From: Clarkia xantiana subsp. parviflora
Taxonomy: Eukaryota > Streptophyta > Magnoliopsida > Myrtales > Onagraceae
DNA: 64,000 nt
Assembly (NCBI GenBank): GCA_036873135.1
Contig: JAPTYO010000007.1
Location: 7,298,763 to 7,362,762 of the forward strand
Reading direction: 5' to 3'
Position numbers and translations under genes: made by a program. Below are positions 59,149 to 64,000 of this stretch, in pieces. Within the stretch, counting starts at the first letter, position 1, and each line of letters begins with the position of its first letter. The notes beneath the pieces were generated by a model, which searched no databases, was not told the DNA's origin, and saw only the letters and a program-made list of their open reading frames with translations.

Positions 59149-62100
59149 CTACCTTGCTGCTGGACCTACATTGAGGTCGAAAGAAGTCATTTCGTAATTA
59201 GAACTGGTCTCCGTGTAACTGTTCTCAGCACCTCTTTGATTATTGCTCTCAATTCTTAGACTTTCCTTTAAATCAGACAAGACCTGATTAATGTCGGGTC
59301 GTTCAGACGAATCTAGTTGCACGCACATCATCGCGGTTTCTATTACTTTCCATACCGAGTTTGCATCAAACTGACCGTAAAACCTTGGATCAACGACACT
59401 CTGTACGTCTCCCCTTTCGATTAGTGGACTCACCCACTGAACAATGTGGGTACTGCCCTTTTGGTTTCTTATGACTGCTGGGTGACCCGTGATCAGTTCG
59501 AACAGAATGATTCCGAAACTGTAGATATCACTCTTCTTGTTCAAATTCCCAGTCGTATTAAACCTGAAAAATGCATTAATCAGAAGATACTAGATACCAG
59601 CCTGCGCTACGCACGCAGTAATGTCGTGACAATGATACACGACATGATCAAGCTGACTACGAGAAAGATACGAGGGTATGATTGACCTGACTCTGAATAT
59701 AATACGAGTATATATGGATATTCAGTTTTACTTACACTGGATCGAGGTAACCAGGAGTTCCAGCAGCACGAGTTGAGACGTAAGATTCTTCATAATCATG
59801 TTTAAATATCCTCGATAAACCGAAATCTGCTATCTTTGCTTGCATCGTTTCATCGAGTAGGATATTCGAGGTCTTCAAATCTCTATGGATAATCGGCGGC
59901 CTGCAACCATTATGCAAATACTCCAACCCTGTAATAATAACAATAATTAACCAATGGATTCAATGGAAAATTAGTGAAGGTTTGACAATATTATCAATCT
60001 GATTTTAGGACCTTGTGCTGAGTCGACCGCTATTTTTAGCCGTTGGATCCACCCCAAGACATTTGTACTGTGTTCTACAAGAAGGAACATTGGCAATTAG
60101 TTATCCTTGGTAGTTGAAATAGTGTACTCATGTAAATGAGTCATATAAGAATGATGCTTGTCATATAAGAATGATACTATCAGTAGAAATTTTTTTTATT
60201 AACTGAAGTTTATGTTGTTTTCATAACTTTTGCATGAAGAAAACGAAGAACAATGGAAAGACAGAGAAGAAATTATAAACAGAAAATTCAAATCTTATTC
60301 AATTGATCTATATAGGTACTATTTATACAAGGAATGTATATATTAAACTTCTAAAACTAAGCTAAACTTGACGTACAAGTCACTCCTAAAGTCGGCAAGT
60401 CTATAAATAAAACAAGATATAACTTGACCTCTAAGAAATCGATAACATAATATTTACTAGCTACAGATAGACTGACTTAACTGATCTAGTAACTTGATTT
60501 GTAATCAACAGTTTCACTCAACACATTACAGTTTTAAGATGAAGTTGACTTATAATAGATACAAAGTCTACATATGTACCTGATAAATGTTGCCGGACGT
60601 TCCCTTGTGGCATTAACTCGTAAATCAACGCCATATTTTCGAATTCCTCACAATACCCAAGTAGGGAAACTAGATTTTTGTGATGAACAATCATTAACAG
60701 TTGAGCCTGCAGTTGAAAACACAGTTTTTAATCAACATTATGGAGATACTGATATTGAAGAATTTATAACTTTTGAACTAGACTCACCTCTGCTTGAAAT
60801 TCCTTGTAACCTTGCTTGGACTCTGGAGATAGTGCCTTAACCGCAACTCTCGTACCATCGAAAAGTGTCCCGAGATATACATTTCCAAATCCACCTTCTC
60901 CAATTGTAACTTTGAAGTTTTCGGTGATACTCAGTACTTCGGTAGATGTATAGGCACGAGTCGACTGTCCAATTCCATGAGTTCCTGCAGGCATGGCTGA
61001 CCCGATACTCTGGGTTGAATTGGTCACGTCATAATGATTATTATTGAATCCGCTTGTCCCGATAGTCGGCCGAGACTTATCATTTGGCGCAGCTGTATCG
61101 AAGCTCAGTTAGTTAGTGTTAGGCATTCTTAATCTTAATAGTGTGTTACTGTAGAATTATAAGAGTGTGTCGATGCCTTCACCAATAAGTTCGAACTTAT
61201 GGGATAGTTGATTAGGGCATGCATCTTATTATTAGCATGATATCAGAGCGCACATGTTCTAGTCCTAGTGACGCTATTTTAAAAAAGAAAAAAAAAATCA
61301 ACCTCCTATGAAAAAATGACATAGTTTGACTCTTAGTTGGTCAAGGCGCACGTCTTGTTATTAACAGTTACATATACAAAATACACTTTCATGAATTCAC
61401 TCACATTGTTGTTTTCCTTTGTTTCTCTTTTTGTAGAGAAGGACTGCTACGATGAACACCAACACGACAATTCCAGCAATAACTCCGATAACAATCGGGA
61501 TAACGCCACTCTTCTTCTTCGACTTGTTGCCATCTACTGATGGATCAACTTTAATAGTACAAGATTCTGGATCTGTCTGACAGATGGGGTTATCAACTAA
61601 ACTGTTCGAAATGTAATGTAGTTTGCATTAGTGACATAATCAATCGAGCAGCGAATCGACTCTAAGAAATCAAAATAAGCTACCATAAGGGCGACCGACT
61701 TACATTATTTTCAGGGATCCATCTGATATTTTCTTCTTGACAAGGCTCGAGATCGGACCATTGATGCTGTTTCCTGACAGATTTCTGCGGAATGAAGGGT
61801 CATCTTAGTAATTAATGCTATACACTTAGATTAATATTCACTCGCACTGAGCCAGCGCTCACTGCCCATAAAATTTAAGTGCTAGGCATGAGAAGGAGTT
61901 AAGGGACTATGCTTTATATATATTACTTGGTCACCAAGCTACAAGAAGTAGTGAGACTTACAGCATTTTCAAGTTCGTCATTTGCGCTAAGAACTCCGGC
62001 AGCTGTCCGGTTAACTGATTGTATGATAAATCCCTTGTAAAACAACATTGAGAAACCGTTAAACATCCAGAAAATTCTCATAAGCTCCATTACCCAGAAA

Positions 62101-64000
62101 TTAGAGGCAAATTTGCACATACAAAGACACTAATGCGGTGAGATTGACGAATGAGGGGTCTATCTTCCCGGTTAATCCATTCGAGCTCAAGTTCCTGCCA
62201 TAAGAATCCGACGGTCATAAACATATTAATGATGTAATATGAACAATAGCCTCGATCGAACCAATTCAAAACTTACAAAGACGTTATTCTCGGAGAGCTA
62301 TCATATGTACAAATCAATCCATTCCATCTGAGATCTTGTGGGGAACACGGATCGCCTTGCCAACTGACTCTAGCAACTTTATATACATCCTTGATGCCGT
62401 TGATGCTGTTGACTACAGTTTTACATTTCGGAAAGTATAAGCCGGGGGATCATTAACATAATCACCAAAGATACTAAGGAAATATCTTTTCTTGCGTTCC
62501 AAGTTACTAATAGAAGACATTACCATCACCCAAGTAAGTTAGAGGATTCGGAAGATCGATGGCGTGAAATATCTCAAGCGCGTTAAGGAATGGATGAAGA
62601 GTAGCATCGGATGTCGAAGAAATGTTGTAGATGATCGAGGTTCCAGTCACAGGCAAAGTTGTAGCGACTGTCACGGGCTTTAGGTATTCGGGTGTAACGG
62701 TTGTTAGAACATTTCCTTGCACGTAAACCTTAAACGCCCTCACTTGTCCTGACGGAACCTCCTCGATTTCCGCAAAGTGAAAGTATAGGTACCACTCGGT
62801 AGACGCATTTGTCGACTCCCACGTCTGATAGATGTAGTCCGTGCTATTAATCGTCCTCAAGGCAGACATCAAGACTTCGGCCGGAACATCGTAGTTATCA
62901 TTGCTTATAAATTTGATTGTCGTGTTCGATATCGGAATCAAAGTAGTGGACGTAGCTCCTTCCCACATACGATCGTAATCATCGTACGGGTACCTATACA
63001 AATAGACTAAAATGATTCTTCGTAACTGTAACTATAACTGTACCTATAACCATATGCCGTCAAGATAAAAAATCTTTTGTGACAACAACATTTCAATGTG
63101 AATTTAGTATCCAGAGTGTCGCCACAACAAATAGTAAATTGTAGTAACTAAAAGTCGCCTCTACTTATACATGTAGAGTGTCGAAATCCTATCGCCACAA
63201 TAAATAAACATTTTGTGTCAATTATATATTGCCACATTAACAAAATTTTTGTGACAACTACATGTCGACACTAAAGATATATATAGTATCGAGCCATATC
63301 GCCACAATCAATTGACTTTTGTGGCCAAAAAGGTCCGCCACTGTATACATATATACACTAGCGCCATTTTGTTGCTACTATTTAGTTATGGCATGCATTT
63401 AGTGATGGTATATCGTTGGCCACTAAAGTCTTTAGCAACAAGACTTTTCTGACAAACCATTTGCCGCCACTAAGCTTTAGTGGCCGCAATTTGGCTTTTA
63501 GTTTAGTGGCGACTTTTAGCTGCCACTAAAGGTAAGATTTCTTGTAGTGGATAAATGAACTGGACCTGTATGATGTCAAAGACCCGAGATTCCATCGGGT
63601 ATCGAGTACTAACGCTGCAGATGCAACAGGGTAAGTAGAATTGTCGAGGAGTCGCAGTTCCAAAGCCGATATGTACGGAGTCCCGGTGCCACGATTTACA
63701 AGACAAACTTGTATGTTGTCTCGAGGCGCAACATAAGTAATCTCGGCATACGTAGTGTTGCTTGTCGGGCTCACCGTGGTCCAGAAATTGGCATCGATAT
63801 GGAGGTTAAAGCTCCCAGCTAGTGACTTGCCGTCGAAGTTACCGTAGTAAAACGACGCCCTAATCAGATATTTGTTATTCTTGCCTTGATCGGGTCGGAG
63901 AGTATAGCAATTTCGCGTTCCGATCGGAAAAACTCGAAGATTCATCATCTGCTGAGACTGTACTTGGTTGGCGTTCTTGGAAGGTATCTGCATGTTCTGT
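59149..64000 (-). CDS. Malectin-like LRR receptor kinase, gene C (5' end outside window)
   Basis: Twelve exons are visible on the minus strand: beyond 64000 to 63566, 62993-62524, 62412-62277, 62194-62123, 62033-61962, 61784-61704, 61601-61405, 61092-60788, 60706-60580, 60074-60012, 59928-59736 and 59563-59149. The signal-peptide exon and the start of the malectin domain lie past the right edge. Seen: [33 protein letters not shown], an uninterrupted second malectin exon, WQGDPCS, three LRR exons, a transmembrane exon, and a kinase with [29 protein letters not shown] and GTPGYLDP. The kinase C-terminus ends DLNVGPAAR. It is a close tandem copy of B with the same splice phases. A CACTA-like element lies in the malectin intron and a long insertion lies in the intron at 60075-60579. 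Confidence 0.92.
60185..60545. mobile_element. Insertion in gene C kinase intron, LTR-like
   Basis: The corresponding intron of gene B is 126 bp (54848-54973), whereas in C it is 505 bp. The extra DNA contains TTATTCAATTGATCTATATA and GGTACTATTTATACAAGGAA, a layout typical of plant copia LTRs. The termini could not be defined. Confidence 0.4.
63060..63549. mobile_element. CACTA-like element in gene C malectin intron
   Basis: The right end reads, in reverse, CACTACAAGAAATCTTACCT, the standard CACTA terminus, followed inward by many TAGTGGC/GCCACTAA motifs in both orientations. The left end is not clear. Non-coding. Confidence 0.6.

Overview
The window is nuclear DNA from a dicot plant. The genes have many short GT-AG introns, the intergenic DNA is AT-rich and full of small transposon relics, and the families are plant-specific (FLX-like, PRA1.F, ELF3, CPC-type R3-MYB, malectin-like LRR receptor kinases). 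I cannot name the species. Exon coordinates were read by hand from splice consensus and frame continuity. In every complete gene model except the MYB, the exon lengths sum to a whole number of codons.

Left part (1-31 kb), housekeeping and expression genes: the 3' end of a DEAD-box RNA helicase close to RH20 (+, 550-2096); cytochrome b5 (-, 3473-4584); an FLX-like coiled-coil protein (+, 7296-8485); an intronless PRA1 protein (+, 13146-13712); a 12-exon ELL-type transcription elongation factor (+, 16409-22685); ribosomal protein eL28 (+, 24935-27005), whose last intron holds five tandem copies of a probable box C/D snoRNA; a small unknown protein (+, 28438-28752); and a GT14 glycosyltransferase (-, 29383-31223). 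The set RH20 / FLX-like / PRA1.F recalls a block of Arabidopsis chromosome 1 (from memory).

Middle part (31-47 kb): a repeat-rich tract with MITEs and tandem repeats; a CPC/TCL-type single-repeat R3-MYB with a one-base frameshift (-, 36932-38146); an ELF3-like clock/flowering gene (+, 40392-43998) preceded by a spliced small ORF in its leader; and a decayed Ty1/copia fragment (45436-46180).

Right part (47-64 kb): a cluster of three malectin-like LRR receptor kinases. Gene A (+) converges on gene B (-), with a tRNA-Asn between them. Gene C (-) is a tandem duplicate of B and runs off the right edge. The three copies differ in introns and in intronic transposon insertions.

Mobile DNA is mostly non-autonomous: a MULE-type MITE with a perfect 9-bp target duplication, a hAT-type MITE nested in another MITE, a palindromic MITE family found in several introns, and CACTA-like pieces in the kinase introns.
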